A stretch of DNA of 64,000 nucleotides from Paraburkholderia nodosa DSM 21604 (GCF_000519185.1 NZ_JAFA01000027.1:223-64222); one strand, 5' to 3'; counted from the first letter of the stretch, positions 35,759-47,091 are shown. Translations and numbers: made by a program. Notes: generated by a model not told the origin, from the sequence alone.

Positions 35759-36994
35759 ATGAAGCGACGCGACTTTCTTGCAGCCGGTGCGACGGCGGTC
35801 GCCGCGACGGCAGGTTCCGCGCTATGGCTGCCTCGCGCTGCGCGCGCGCAAGGCGCGGCGCCCATGCACCCGGGCACGCCGAGCGGCTACGAGAACCTGC
35901 TGATTCTCGTCGAGCTGAAGGGCGGCAACGACGGCCTCAACACCGTCGTGCCTTTTGCCGATCCGCTCTATTACAGCTACCGGCAAACGATCGGCGTGCC
36001 GCGCGCACAGGCGATACAACTGGACGAGCGCACGGCGCTCCATCCGGCGCTCGCGCCGCTCATGCCGATGTGGCGCGCGCACGAGCTCGCGATCGTGCAG
36101 GGCGTGAGCTACGCGCAGCCCAACCTGTCGCACTTTCGATCGATCGAGATCTGGGACACGGCTTCGCGCTCCAACGAATATCTGCGCGAGGGCTGGCTCA
36201 CGCGCGCGTTCGCACGCGAGCCGGTGCCGCCCGGCTTCGCCGCCGATGCGCTCGTGCTCGGCAGCGCCGAGATGGGGCCGCTCTCGAACGGCGCGCGCGC
36301 CATCGCGCTTGTGAATCCGGCGCAGTTCGCGCGCGCTTCGCGCCTCGTCACGCCGGTCTCGCTCAAGGAACACAATCCCGCGCTCGCGCATATCCTCGAC
36401 GTCGAGAACAACATCGTGCACGCCGCCGATGCGCTGCGGCCGCGCCCGGGCAATTACGCGCTGAAAACTGCATTTCCGGCCGGCGCATTCGGCACCTCGA
36501 TCAAAACGGCCATGCAGGCGCTCGCCTCGAGCGACACACCGCAAGGCGCGCCGGTGGCGGGGCGCGGCGTCGCGGTGATTCGTCTGACGCTGAACGGCTT
36601 CGACACGCACCAGAACCAGCCGCAGCGCCACGCCGACTTGTTGCGCCAGTTCGCCTCGGGCATGGCGGCGATGCGCTCGGCGCTCGTGGAACTCGGACGT
36701 TGGGACCGCACGCTCATCGTGACGTATGCGGAATTCGGGCGGCGCGTGCGCGAGAATCAAAGCCGCGGCACCGATCACGGTACGGCTTCGGCGCACTTCG
36801 TCGCGGGCGGGCGGGTGGCGGGCGGGCTCTATGGTCAGGCGCCGCAACTCACGCGGCTCGACGGCAATGGCAATCTGCCGGTGGGCGTCGATTTCAGGCA
36901 GATCTATGCGACCGTGCTAGGCCCCTGGTGGGGCCTCGACGCGCAGGCCGTGCTGCAGCAGCGCTTCGAGCCGCTGCCGTTGCTGCGCGCGTAG
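35759..36994 (+). CDS. DUF1501 family Tat-exported protein
   Basis: A 411-residue protein with a twin-arginine signal (MKRRDFLAAGATAV then a hydrophobic stretch, cleavage near ARA at about 30). The mature part has the sulfatase-like DUF1501 features: LLILVELKGGNDGLNTVVPF, the segment VTYAEFGRRVRENQSRGTDH with a predicted metal-binding Asp-His near the end, and HFVAGGRVAGGLYG. Family members are exported, metal-binding and of unknown activity. Together with the upstream DUF1800 gene it forms a two-gene operon. Confidence 0.9.
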   Translation: MKRRDFLAAGATAVAATAGSALWLPRAARAQGAAPMHPGTPSGYENLLILVELKGGNDGLNTVVPFADPLYYSYRQTIGVPRAQAIQLDERTALHPALAPLMPMWRAHELAIVQGVSYAQPNLSHFRSIEIWDTASRSNEYLREGWLTRAFAREPVPPGFAADALVLGSAEMGPLSNGARAIALVNPAQFARASRLVTPVSLKEHNPALAHILDVENNIVHAADALRPRPGNYALKTAFPAGAFGTSIKTAMQALASSDTPQGAPVAGRGVAVIRLTLNGFDTHQNQPQRHADLLRQFASGMAAMRSALVELGRWDRTLIVTYAEFGRRVRENQSRGTDHGTASAHFVAGGRVAGGLYGQAPQLTRLDGNGNLPVGVDFRQIYATVLGPWWGLDAQAVLQQRFEPLPLLRA

Positions 36995-37008
36995 CGCGGC
37001 CGCGAGCT

Positions 37009-37851
37009 TCAACTACGCCGCGCGGCGCGCCAGGCGATCCACAGCTTGCGCACCGGCGTGAGCACGATCTGCTGATGCAGCACGTGGTAGCCTTCGCGCT
37101 CGACTTCGTCGAGCAGCGCCAGTTCGAGCGCCGCGAGCGCACGCAAGGTGCGCTGGTCGCGCCGCGCCGAAGCGGGAATCGCGTCGAGCGCGGCCTGGAC
37201 CGATTCGCGCGCGCGCGAGGTCTGGAACTGCATCAGCTCGGTGAACTCCGCGCTGTAGCGCCGGTTGATGAGATCGGCGGCGGTGACGTTGTAGCGCTGC
37301 AGTTCGTCGATGGGCACGTAGATGCGGCCATGGCGCGCGTCGTTGCCGATTTCCGGCACGAACTGCGCGAGCATCAGTGCGTTGCCGAGCGGTGCAGCCC
37401 AGCGTGCGGCGTCCTGGCGATCTTCGTCGGTGCGCGCACTCAGTTGCGCGATGAGCGAGGCGAACGTGCCGCCCACGCCCTGCATATAGCGGCGCAGATT
37501 CGGCAGATCGAGATAGCGTGCCTGCTCGAAGTCCATCTCGAAGCCGGCGAGCAGCGCTTGCAGATCGGGATAGACGGCGCTCGCATCGCCGAGATGCTCG
37601 GCGAGCGCCTGGGTGACCGGATGCGCCGGTTTGCCTGCGGCAAGCGCGGCCAGTTCCTTTTGCCACCAGGCGAGCTTCGTGCGGCCGACGGTGGGATCGC
37701 TCGTTTCTTTCGCGGTTTCCTCGAGTTCGCGGCGCAGCGCGAAGAGGGCGGTCAGGAGCGGCTGGCGCGCAGCGCGGGCCTGACGCAGCGCATAGTAAGT
37801 GCTCGAACCAGGGGGAGCCGCCTTTTGCAGGCAGTAGTCGTCGAAGTTCAC
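37009..37851 (-). CDS. hpnD: Presqualene diphosphate synthase HpnD-like
   Basis: A 280-residue trans-isoprenyl diphosphate synthase of the squalene/phytoene family. In hopanoid producers HpnD joins two farnesyl diphosphates to presqualene diphosphate. The first substrate-binding region is YYALRQARAARQPLLTALFALRRELEE and the second aspartate-rich site is in NDARHGRIYVPIDEL. The start is taken at GTG 37851 (V/MNFDDYCLQKAAPPGSS), where homologues begin; the frame stays open to 38046 without conserved sequence. hpnC and hpnE are not adjacent, so the pathway must be completed elsewhere. Confidence 0.88.
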   Translation of the reverse strand: MNFDDYCLQKAAPPGSSTYYALRQARAARQPLLTALFALRRELEETAKETSDPTVGRTKLAWWQKELAALAAGKPAHPVTQALAEHLGDASAVYPDLQALLAGFEMDFEQARYLDLPNLRRYMQGVGGTFASLIAQLSARTDEDRQDAARWAAPLGNALMLAQFVPEIGNDARHGRIYVPIDELQRYNVTAADLINRRYSAEFTELMQFQTSRARESVQAALDAIPASARRDQRTLRALAALELALLDEVEREGYHVLHQQIVLTPVRKLWIAWRAARRS

Positions 37852-38286
37852 GGCGTTCGGAGATGTGGGGCGAAGCGGCTCGCGCGGCGGCCAGAGCGCG
37901 CCGCGACGGTAGAGCCGCGATTCTAGCATCGGCGCGGCTTTCGGCCGGCCCGGCAGGGCGGGCCGGCGCGCGCGTCGATGCACGGGCCGATGCGCTGGCA
38001 TGCCCCGTCGCGCACTGTTTTCGGGATGCAGACAAGCGCCAGTCAATCGGTTAGAATCTCGCGCTTGCGCTTTCTGACGCTTAGCTGGAAGCGCGCAGCC
38101 GGCCCATAATGAAGCATCGCTGCCGGCGGGCGCAGTCAGAAAGCAGGCTGGATTGCGGGCGAGGTGGACAACACCGCGTCCGGCGTCTCACGAGGACTCG
38201 ATCAGTCGGCATGTCGCACAGGGTTGTACCGCACGCGTGGTTCGCAGCGGTCCTGCCGGGCGCAAGAAGACAAGCGCAAAGAATTC
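37852..38286. other. Intergenic region hpnD / tRNA-Leu
   Basis: No gene is supported in these 435 bp. A TAGAAT sequence at 38052-38057 could be a -10 box, with GACA-containing sequence about 17 bp upstream, giving a weak promoter pointing toward the tRNA. Nothing else is recognised. Confidence 0.4.
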
Positions 38287-38373
38287 GCGTGAGTGGCGAA
38301 ATTGGTAGACGCACCAGGTTTAGGTCCTGACGCCCGCAAGGGTGTGCCGGTTCGAGTCCGGCCTCACGCACCA
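38287..38373 (+). tRNA. tRNA-Leu (anticodon UAG)
   Basis: An 87-nt class II tRNA. The acceptor GCGTGAG pairs with CTCACGC, followed by A and an encoded CCA. The anticodon loop TTTAGGT at 38319-38325 holds TAG at 38321-38323, the long variable arm is CGCCCGCAAGGGTG-like, and the T arm GCCGG-TTCGAGT-CCGGC is intact. It reads CUN leucine codons. Confidence 0.97.
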
Positions 38374-38377
38374 AAGT

Positions 38378-38413
38378 AAAAAGGCCATGTACCTTCCGGT
38401 ACGTGGCCTTTTT
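38378..38413. terminator. Intrinsic terminator after tRNA-Leu
   Basis: A 16-bp stem with one G-T wobble, 5' arm starting AAAAAGGCCATG and 3' arm ending in GGCCTTTTT, with a TTCC loop. It can also stop leftward transcription of marR. Confidence 0.9.
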
Positions 38414-38505
38414 GTTTGTGCACGGCTTGCGCGAAGCACTCGCGATGGCGGCTTGACGCTGGCCGCCATCTGTTTGGCTTATTGCCTCTGCTCGTTCGGA
38501 CTGCC

Positions 38506-38952
38506 TTACAGTTCGGTCTGCATGGCTTCGATCACCTTGTCGAGCGCGCGCGCGAGTGCGTCGCGTTCCTTGTCGTCGAGGCTCGCGAAGAGGTCGACAT
38601 TCCACTTGCGCGCGATGGGCATGACCTTGCGATACAGCGCGCGTCCGTCGGTTGTGAGCGAAACGAGCACGAGGCGTCCGTCCTCCTCGCTCGTGTCGCG
38701 CTGCATGAGGCCGCGGCGCATCAGCGCCTCGGCTGCACGGCTTGCCTGGCTCTTGTCGAGATTCGCGTGACGCGCAAGCTCCATCACGGAAAACGGGCCG
38801 AACGCCCCCACAGCTGCAATGAGCCGAGCCTCCGGAAGTGTGATGCCGAGCTTCGCCTGGTAGCGTTCGCTTGCGCCACGTTCGGAGAGTTTGTTCAGGA
38901 CATGCAGCCGATAGGTGAGGAATTGTTCGAGTCCGGCTTTGCTTGCCTTCAT
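38506..38952 (-). CDS. MarR-family transcriptional regulator
   Basis: A 148-residue winged-helix regulator. The core helix-turn-helix is in FSVMELARHANLDKSQASRAAEALMRRGL (about 55-83) and the wing carries RDTSEEDGRLVLVSLT, the DxR motif of MarR proteins. The ATG at 38952 has AGGA 5 nt upstream; the open frame extends further but without conservation. No obvious effector or target gene is adjacent. A perfect palindrome upstream suggests autoregulation. Confidence 0.92.
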   Translation of the reverse strand: MKASKAGLEQFLTYRLHVLNKLSERGASERYQAKLGITLPEARLIAAVGAFGPFSVMELARHANLDKSQASRAAEALMRRGLMQRDTSEEDGRLVLVSLTTDGRALYRKVMPIARKWNVDLFASLDDKERDALARALDKVIEAMQTEL

Positions 38953-38982
38953 GGGAGTCCTGGTCTGGTCGCTTGGGAAGGG

Positions 38983-39035
38983 CGCGACACGTGTCGCGAT
39001 TCCATAATTGTTGCCCCATCTCGCGCTCGGGTCAA
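38983..39035 (-). promoter_or_regulatory. marR promoter with 16-bp palindromic operator
   Basis: Read on the minus strand, TTGACC (39030-39035) and AACAAT (39007-39012) are 17 bp apart, placing transcription start near 39000. Immediately downstream, 38983-38998 is the perfect palindrome CGCGACACGTGTCGCG. A MarR dimer bound there would block its own promoter. Confidence 0.55.
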
Positions 39036-39200
39036 CGCATCCTAACCCTTGTCCAGCGCATCCGATGCGGTGCACGAATCTATTAATCGCTTACTGCGGA
39101 ATGCGTGGCGTGCCGAGGTCATGAAACTGGCCGCGATCTGGCCACCCGGGGAAGGGCAACGAGGCCGGGGCGACGGGCCCCGGCCGGGTCTGCCCGGATC

Positions 39201-40358
39201 TTAGTTGGATGTACGCGCAGCGTATTTGAGGCGGGCGAGTTGCTCGGCTTCGTTGGCGAGCAGGCGTGCGGCGTCGCGAATCGCGGTTTCGAGCGTGATG
39301 GGGCCCGGCGCGGGCGAGAAGCAGCCGCTGAAGTGCTCCGCGAGGCGCGGCAGGGCGGCTGCGTCCACGGCGCCCGAGAGCAGCGTGGCCGGCACCCCGA
39401 GGGCCGCGGCGTGGCGGCAGGCGATGAACGGCGCCTTGCCGTGCAGCGTTTGTACGTCGGAGCGGCCTTCGCCGGTGATGAGCCAGTCCGCGCGATCGAG
39501 CGCTTCGTCCAGACCGATGGTGCGCGCAACGACTTCGGCGCCGGGCTCGAAGCTCGCGCCGAGCATGCGCAGCGCGAAACCCAGGCCGCCGGCCGCGCCG
39601 GAACCGGCTTCGTCGCGCACGCGACGGCCCAGCGCCGCTTCGAGCAGATCGGCGAACCGGCCGAGCGCCGCGTCGATCGGCGCGACCTGCTCCGGCGTCA
39701 CGCCTTTTTGCGGCCCGAACACGGCGGTTGCGCCATGCTCGCCCGTAAGCGGATTGTCCACGTCGGACATGCCGACGAACGATGCTTCGCGAAGCCGCGC
39801 GTCGAGCCCGGAAACGTCCACCCGCGCCACTTGCGCGAGCGCTTGCGGCGTGGGCTCGAGGGGCTTGTCCGCTGCGTCGAAGAGTTGCAGGCCGAGCCCC
39901 GCGAGCAGGCCCGCGCCGGCGTCGTTGGTGCTGCTGCCGCCGAGCGCCACGTAAAAGCGCCGCACGCCTTCGTCGAGCAGCGCACGGATCGCTTCGCCCA
40001 TGCCGCGCGTGCTGCGCGCGTCCACCGGCACGCCCATGCCCACTGGGTCCGTGATGCCGACGATCTCGGCAGTTTCGACGATCGCGCTGCCGTCGTGCAG
40101 CAGGCCCACTGCGGCGTCGCGCTTCGGGCCCGCTGCGCCTTCCACGGTGAGTACGCGGCGCTCGCCGCCCATCGACAGCATCGCGTCGAGCGTGCCTTCG
40201 CCGCCGTCGGCCATGGGGCGGATGCGGATGTCGGCGTCGGCGCGCACGCGGCGGATGCCCTCGGCGATCGCGGCAGCGACCCCGTCCGCGCTGAGCGAGC
40301 CTTTGAAAGAATCAGGAGCAATGACGATAACGGGAGCGTCAGGCGACGAATTCGGCAT
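39201..40358 (-). CDS. Glycerate kinase (glycerate 2-kinase type)
   Basis: A 385-residue enzyme of the GlxK/GarK family that phosphorylates D-glycerate, feeding glyoxylate and glucarate breakdown into glycolysis. Family signatures include IAPDSFKGSLSA near the start, PMADGGEGTLDA, LGGSSTNDAGAG and TGEGRSDVQTLHGK. Length is normal. It stands alone here: no glyoxylate carboligase or tartronate semialdehyde reductase gene lies next to it. The marR gene is downstream on the same strand, 248 bp away. Confidence 0.93.
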   Translation of the reverse strand: MPNSSPDAPVIVIAPDSFKGSLSADGVAAAIAEGIRRVRADADIRIRPMADGGEGTLDAMLSMGGERRVLTVEGAAGPKRDAAVGLLHDGSAIVETAEIVGITDPVGMGVPVDARSTRGMGEAIRALLDEGVRRFYVALGGSSTNDAGAGLLAGLGLQLFDAADKPLEPTPQALAQVARVDVSGLDARLREASFVGMSDVDNPLTGEHGATAVFGPQKGVTPEQVAPIDAALGRFADLLEAALGRRVRDEAGSGAAGGLGFALRMLGASFEPGAEVVARTIGLDEALDRADWLITGEGRSDVQTLHGKAPFIACRHAAALGVPATLLSGAVDAAALPRLAEHFSGCFSPAPGPITLETAIRDAARLLANEAEQLARLKYAARTSN

Positions 40359-40785
40359 GGTGTCTCTGCTGGAAGAATTGTGTTGGGAGCGGCTGCGGCC
40401 GGCGGGGCGTCCGGCGCGAGCGTTAGCTTAACAGCCTCGCCGCGTGTGCTGGATAACGGCGCTGCGATAGCGCGCATCGGAGCACGTTTCGGGCTTGTGC
40501 CGGCTCAAAAGCAGGCCAAAACCGGGTCGAAAACAGGCTCATAGCACACTCAAACGGCAATTCCACTGGGACCGGGAAATAGTTTGCTAAAATACTTGGC
40601 TCTTTTGACGGAACCGCACCGCAAGTCGCCCGTTTCGGCGCTGTTGAGCGGCGCGTGAGGCGCCGGCGTTCAGCTCCAAAGCGGGTTGCTGGGCCGCATC
40701 GGAACCAAGCGGCCGCAAGCGGACCGCGGCACGCAAAGACCACAGATTACTGATTCGCTCGAACAATTTTAGGACGATTGAAGCC
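40359..40785 (+). promoter_or_regulatory. Upstream region of tig with extended -10 candidate
   Basis: No gene in this 427-bp gap. TGCTAAAAT at 40585-40593 fits an extended -10 element (TGn-TAAAAT) on the plus strand; no clear -35 box is visible. If used, tig would have a leader of nearly 190 nt. The remainder, including the glycerate kinase promoter side, shows nothing recognisable. Confidence 0.4.
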
Positions 40786-42132
40786 ATGGCTAACGTTGTT
40801 GAAAACCTCGGCAAGCTGGAACGCCGCGTGACGATTTCCCTGCCGAAGGACGCCGTGCAGAAAGAAATCGATTCGCGCATCCGTAAACTCGCGAAGAACG
40901 TGCGCATGCCGGGTTTCCGCCCGGGCAAGGTGCCGCTCAAGATGGTCACGCAGCAGTATTCGGGCCAGGTCGAAGCCGAAGTCCTGAGCGACAAGGTCGG
41001 CAAGGAGTTCTTCGACATCAGCCGCGCCGAGAACCTGCGCGTTGCCGGCCAGCCGAGCTTCGCGCCGAAGTCGGAAGCCGCTGAAGGCGACTACGCGTTC
41101 GACGCGACCTTCGAGGTCTACCCGGAAGTGAAGCTCGGCGACGTCGCGACGGCCGAAATCGAGCGCACGACCACGACCATCACCGAAGCGGAAATCGACC
41201 GCACGCTCGACATCCTGCGCAAGCAGCGCGTGCACTTCCACGCTCGCGGCGAAGCCGGCGAGCACGGTGACGGCGGCGCCGACACCGCAGCAAAGGAAGG
41301 CGACCGCGTGACGGTCGACTTCGTCGGCAAGATCGACGACGTCGCGTTCCAGGGCGGCACCGCGGAAGGCTTCGCGTTCGTGCTGGGCGAAGGCCGCATG
41401 CTGCCGGAATTCGAAAAGGCGGCGATCGGCCTGAAGAAGGGTGAGTCGCGCGAATTCGACCTCGCGTTCCCCGAGGACTATCACGGCAAGGACGTCGCCG
41501 GCAAGACGGCGAAGTTCACGATCACGATGCAGCAGATCGAGTGGCCGCACCTGCCGGAAATCGACGCTGAATTCGCCAAGTCGCTCGGCATCGCCGACGG
41601 CGACCTCGTGAAGATGCGCGCCGAAATCAAGGACAACCTCGAACGCGAAGCGAAGCGCCGCACCCAGTCCATCGTCAAGAACCAGGTGATGGACGCGCTC
41701 CTCAAGATTTCCGAACTCGAGGTGCCGAACGCGCTCGTCGAGCAGGATCAGGAACGCCTCGTCGAAATGGCGCGCGCCGACCTCGCGCAGCGTGGCGTTC
41801 CCAACGCCAAGGACGCGCCGATCCCGGCCGAAATGTTCAAGGAACAAGCCGAGCGTCGCGTGAAGCTCGGCCTCGTGCTCGCCGAACTCGTGAAGGCCAA
41901 CAGCCTCGAGGCGAAGCCGGAGCAGATCCGTGCTGAAGTCGACGAATTCGCGAAAAGCTATGAGGACCCGAAGGAGGTCGTGCGCTGGTATTATTCCAAC
42001 CAGCAGCGTCTGGCCGAAATGGAAGCCTATGTCGTCGAATCGAACGTCGTCGACTTCGTGCTCGGCAAGGCCAAAGTGACGGACAAGCAAGTTAGCTTCG
42101 AAGAACTGGCAAGCGCGACGGCGCAGGCTTAA
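40786..42132 (+). CDS. tig: Trigger factor
   Basis: A 448-residue ribosome-associated chaperone and peptidyl-prolyl isomerase that shields nascent chains. The ribosome-binding domain carries the GFRPGKVP signature (about 44-51); the FKBP-type isomerase domain (about 165-250) includes DRVTVDFVGKID and EGRMLPEFE; the rest is the helical chaperone body. AGGA lies before the ATG. It ends at a strong terminator, so clpP-clpX has its own promoter, although the tig-clpP-clpX-lon order is conserved. Confidence 0.97.
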   Translation: MANVVENLGKLERRVTISLPKDAVQKEIDSRIRKLAKNVRMPGFRPGKVPLKMVTQQYSGQVEAEVLSDKVGKEFFDISRAENLRVAGQPSFAPKSEAAEGDYAFDATFEVYPEVKLGDVATAEIERTTTTITEAEIDRTLDILRKQRVHFHARGEAGEHGDGGADTAAKEGDRVTVDFVGKIDDVAFQGGTAEGFAFVLGEGRMLPEFEKAAIGLKKGESREFDLAFPEDYHGKDVAGKTAKFTITMQQIEWPHLPEIDAEFAKSLGIADGDLVKMRAEIKDNLEREAKRRTQSIVKNQVMDALLKISELEVPNALVEQDQERLVEMARADLAQRGVPNAKDAPIPAEMFKEQAERRVKLGLVLAELVKANSLEAKPEQIRAEVDEFAKSYEDPKEVVRWYYSNQQRLAEMEAYVVESNVVDFVLGKAKVTDKQVSFEELASATAQA

Positions 42133-42143
42133 AACTGCCCGCT

Positions 42144-42190
42144 ACGGCGTGCCGGCTGTCGGAGCGACCGACGGCCAGCACGCCGTTTTT
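42144..42190 (+). terminator. Strong intrinsic terminator after tig
   Basis: A 19-position stem with one A-C mismatch and one G-T pair (arms 42144-42162 and 42168-42186), loop AGCGA, followed by five T residues. One of the strongest terminators in the window. Confidence 0.92.
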
Positions 42191-42223
42191 GCATCCGCAG
42201 GTTTTAGCCATGCTGTCCGTGTG

Positions 42224-42252
42224 GTTGATTTAACCGGGGTCCGTCGCCATAC
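42224..42252 (+). promoter_or_regulatory. Sigma32-like promoter candidate for clpP
   Basis: GTTGATT at 42224-42230 and CGCCATAC at 42245-42252 are separated by 14 bp and resemble the heat-shock consensus (CTTGAAA and CCCCATNT). The predicted start gives a leader of about 33 nt. clpP is a known heat-shock gene in relatives. The match is partial. Confidence 0.4.
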
Positions 42253-42291
42253 GGGTATATAGAAGAACTTTTCCAGACAAGGATGCACCGC

Positions 42292-42945
42292 ATGACCATT
42301 CGCGCTCAATCGCTGGATACGTTGACCTCCCACTCGTCGCGGGACTTCGACCCGCAGGCGCTCGGCCTCGTGCCGATCGTCGTCGAAACGAGTGGCCGCG
42401 GCGAACGTTCCTACGACATCTACTCGCGCCTGCTCAAGGAGCGCGTGGTGTTCCTGGTCGGCGAAGTGAACGACCAGACGGCGAACCTCGTGGTCGCCCA
42501 ACTGCTGTTCCTCGAAAGCGAAAACCCGGACAAGGACATCAGCCTGTACATCAACAGCCCGGGCGGCTCGGTGTCGGCCGGCATGGCGATTTACGACACG
42601 ATGCAGTTCATCAAGCCGGACGTTTCGACCCTTTGCATGGGCCTCGCGGCCAGCATGGGCGCGTTCCTGCTGGCGTCGGGCGCCAAGGGCAAGCGTTTCG
42701 CGCTGCCGAACTCGCGCGTGATGATTCACCAGCCGCTCGGCGGCGCGCGCGGCCAGGCGTCGGACATCGAAATCCAGGCTCGCGAAATCCTGTACCTGAA
42801 GGAGCGCCTGAACCAGTTGCTCGCGCACCATACGGGTCAGCCGGTCGAGCGCATTGCGCGCGACACGGATCGCGACAATTTCATGTCGGGTGACGACGCC
42901 CAGGCATACGGTCTCGTCGACCAGGTCCTGCACAAGCGTCCTTAA
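42292..42945 (+). CDS. clpP: ATP-dependent Clp protease proteolytic subunit
   Basis: A 217-residue serine protease that forms the 14-mer chamber of ClpXP. The catalytic triad is Ser121 (LAASMGAF), His146 (VMIHQPLGG) and Asp195 (RDTDRDNF), with the same spacing as E. coli ClpP. The start at 42292 is preferred over 42283 because AAGGA lies 8 nt upstream and the resulting 217 residues equal the length remembered for Burkholderia ClpP. clpX follows after 256 bp. Confidence 0.97.
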   Translation: MTIRAQSLDTLTSHSSRDFDPQALGLVPIVVETSGRGERSYDIYSRLLKERVVFLVGEVNDQTANLVVAQLLFLESENPDKDISLYINSPGGSVSAGMAIYDTMQFIKPDVSTLCMGLAASMGAFLLASGAKGKRFALPNSRVMIHQPLGGARGQASDIEIQAREILYLKERLNQLLAHHTGQPVERIARDTDRDNFMSGDDAQAYGLVDQVLHKRP

Positions 42946-43201
42946 GCTGCGCGAGCGGTTTTGCGCGTCCGACCCTGCGAAGGGCGGCGCGCAAGCCGTG
43001 ACAAAGGCAACGCAAAGGAACAGCTCGGCCCCCGTACAAAAGGGGATAGCCGACGCCGCGCAGACCTTGTGAAATAATCGGCAAACGCGCTTCGCGGCCT
43101 GCGGCCCCCAACGCCGTCACAGCAAGCGGTTCACGCACCCTCCGGCCTCGCCGGGGGAAACGGCGTATCATGTAACAGAGTGTCCGGAGGCTCATTTATC
43201 C

Positions 43202-44473
43202 ATGGCGGACAAGAAAGGTTCTAACAGCGAGAAGCTGTTGTATTGCTCGTTCTGCGGCAAGAGCCAGCATGAGGTGAAAAAGCTCATCGCTGGTCCGTCG
43301 GTATTCATCTGCGATGAATGCATCGACTTGTGCAACGAGATCATTCGCGACGAAGCCGCCGGTGCGGGCGTCGACGCGGCGCTGTCGCGCTCGGACCTGC
43401 CGAGCCCGCAGGAGATCCGCGACATCCTCGACCAGTACGTGATCGGGCAGGAACGCGCGAAGAAGATTCTCGCAGTGGCGGTGTACAACCACTACAAGCG
43501 TCTGAAGCACCTCGACAAGAAAGACGACGTCGAACTCTCCAAGAGCAACATTCTCCTGATCGGGCCCACGGGCTCGGGCAAGACGCTGCTCGCGCAGACG
43601 CTCGCGCGCCTTCTGAACGTGCCGTTCGTGATCGCCGACGCCACCACGCTGACCGAAGCCGGTTACGTGGGCGAAGACGTCGAGAACATCATTCAGAAGC
43701 TGCTGCAGAACTGCAATTACGAGGTCGACAAGGCCCAGCGCGGCATCGTCTATATCGACGAAATCGACAAGATCAGCCGCAAGTCGGACAACCCGTCGAT
43801 CACGCGCGACGTCTCCGGCGAGGGCGTGCAGCAGGCGCTGCTCAAGCTCGTCGAGGGCACGATGGCTTCGGTGCCGCCGCAGGGCGGCCGCAAGCATCCG
43901 AACCAGGATTTCATCCAGGTCGACACGACCAATATCCTGTTCATTTGCGGCGGCGCGTTCGACGGTCTGGAAAAGGTCATCACCGACCGTACGGAAAAGA
44001 CCGGCATTGGCTTCGGCGCAAGCGTGAAGAGCAAGCAGGAGCGCGACACAGGCGAAGTGCTGCGCGAAACGGAACCGGAAGACCTGATCAAGTTCGGCCT
44101 GATTCCCGAACTGATCGGCCGTCTGCCCGTGGTCGCTACGCTCGGCAAGCTCGACGAAGTCGCGCTCATGAAGATTCTGGTCGAGCCGAAGAATGCACTC
44201 GTCAAGCAGTATCACAAGCTCTTCAACATGGAGCGCGTGGAGCTGGAAATTCGCCCAGCCGCGCTGCAGGCCGTCGCCCGCAAGGCGATCCGCCGCAAGA
44301 CCGGAGCTCGTGGCCTGCGCTCGATCCTGGAACAGGCATTGCTCGACGTGATGTACGATCTGCCGGCCATGAAGGGCGTGAGCAAGGTCATCATCGACGA
44401 CAACGTGATCGACGGCGACGGCAAACCGCTGCTGATCTACGAAGACGCGCCGAAGGTTGCAGGGTCGAACTGA
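43202..44473 (+). CDS. clpX: ATP-dependent Clp protease ATP-binding subunit ClpX
   Basis: A 423-residue AAA+ unfoldase that delivers tagged proteins to ClpP. The N-terminal zinc domain uses Cys15, Cys18, Cys37 and Cys40; Walker A is GPTGSGKT, Walker B IVYIDEIDK, and the IGF loop that docks to ClpP is in KTGIGFGAS. The pore loop GYVGEDVE is present. Length is standard. It lies between clpP and lon and ends at an intrinsic terminator. Confidence 0.98.
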   Translation: MADKKGSNSEKLLYCSFCGKSQHEVKKLIAGPSVFICDECIDLCNEIIRDEAAGAGVDAALSRSDLPSPQEIRDILDQYVIGQERAKKILAVAVYNHYKRLKHLDKKDDVELSKSNILLIGPTGSGKTLLAQTLARLLNVPFVIADATTLTEAGYVGEDVENIIQKLLQNCNYEVDKAQRGIVYIDEIDKISRKSDNPSITRDVSGEGVQQALLKLVEGTMASVPPQGGRKHPNQDFIQVDTTNILFICGGAFDGLEKVITDRTEKTGIGFGASVKSKQERDTGEVLRETEPEDLIKFGLIPELIGRLPVVATLGKLDEVALMKILVEPKNALVKQYHKLFNMERVELEIRPAALQAVARKAIRRKTGARGLRSILEQALLDVMYDLPAMKGVSKVIIDDNVIDGDGKPLLIYEDAPKVAGSN

Positions 44474-44500
44474 TGGTGGTGATCGGCTAAAGAGTTCCGG

Positions 44501-44537
44501 AAAAGGGCCGTTCATACAATGGGATGAACGGCTTTTT
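44501..44537 (+). terminator. Intrinsic terminator after clpX
   Basis: The GCCGTTCAT/ATGAACGGC stem is extended by AAAAG and CTTTTT with a single-base bulge, an 8-nt loop and a T tract (CTTTTTCG). It separates clpX from lon. Confidence 0.82.
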
Positions 44538-44602
44538 CGTTTAATCTTGTGGTCGATGGCGCACTATTTTGGAGTCACTGAACTTTTCCCACACGCGCGA
44601 GG

Positions 44603-44630
44603 CTTGCAATCGGTATCTCAGGCCTCAATT
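44603..44630 (+). promoter_or_regulatory. Sigma32-like promoter candidate for lon
   Basis: CTTGCAA at 44603-44609 matches 6 of 7 bases of the heat-shock -35 consensus; CCTCAATT at 44623-44630 is a weaker -10 match, with a 13-bp spacer. The predicted leader is about 28 nt. lon is a classic heat-shock gene. Confidence 0.4.
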
Positions 44631-44664
44631 ACCGAACAATTGATTCCACTCATGGGGAAATGAA

Positions 44665-47091
<2,427 letters not shown>

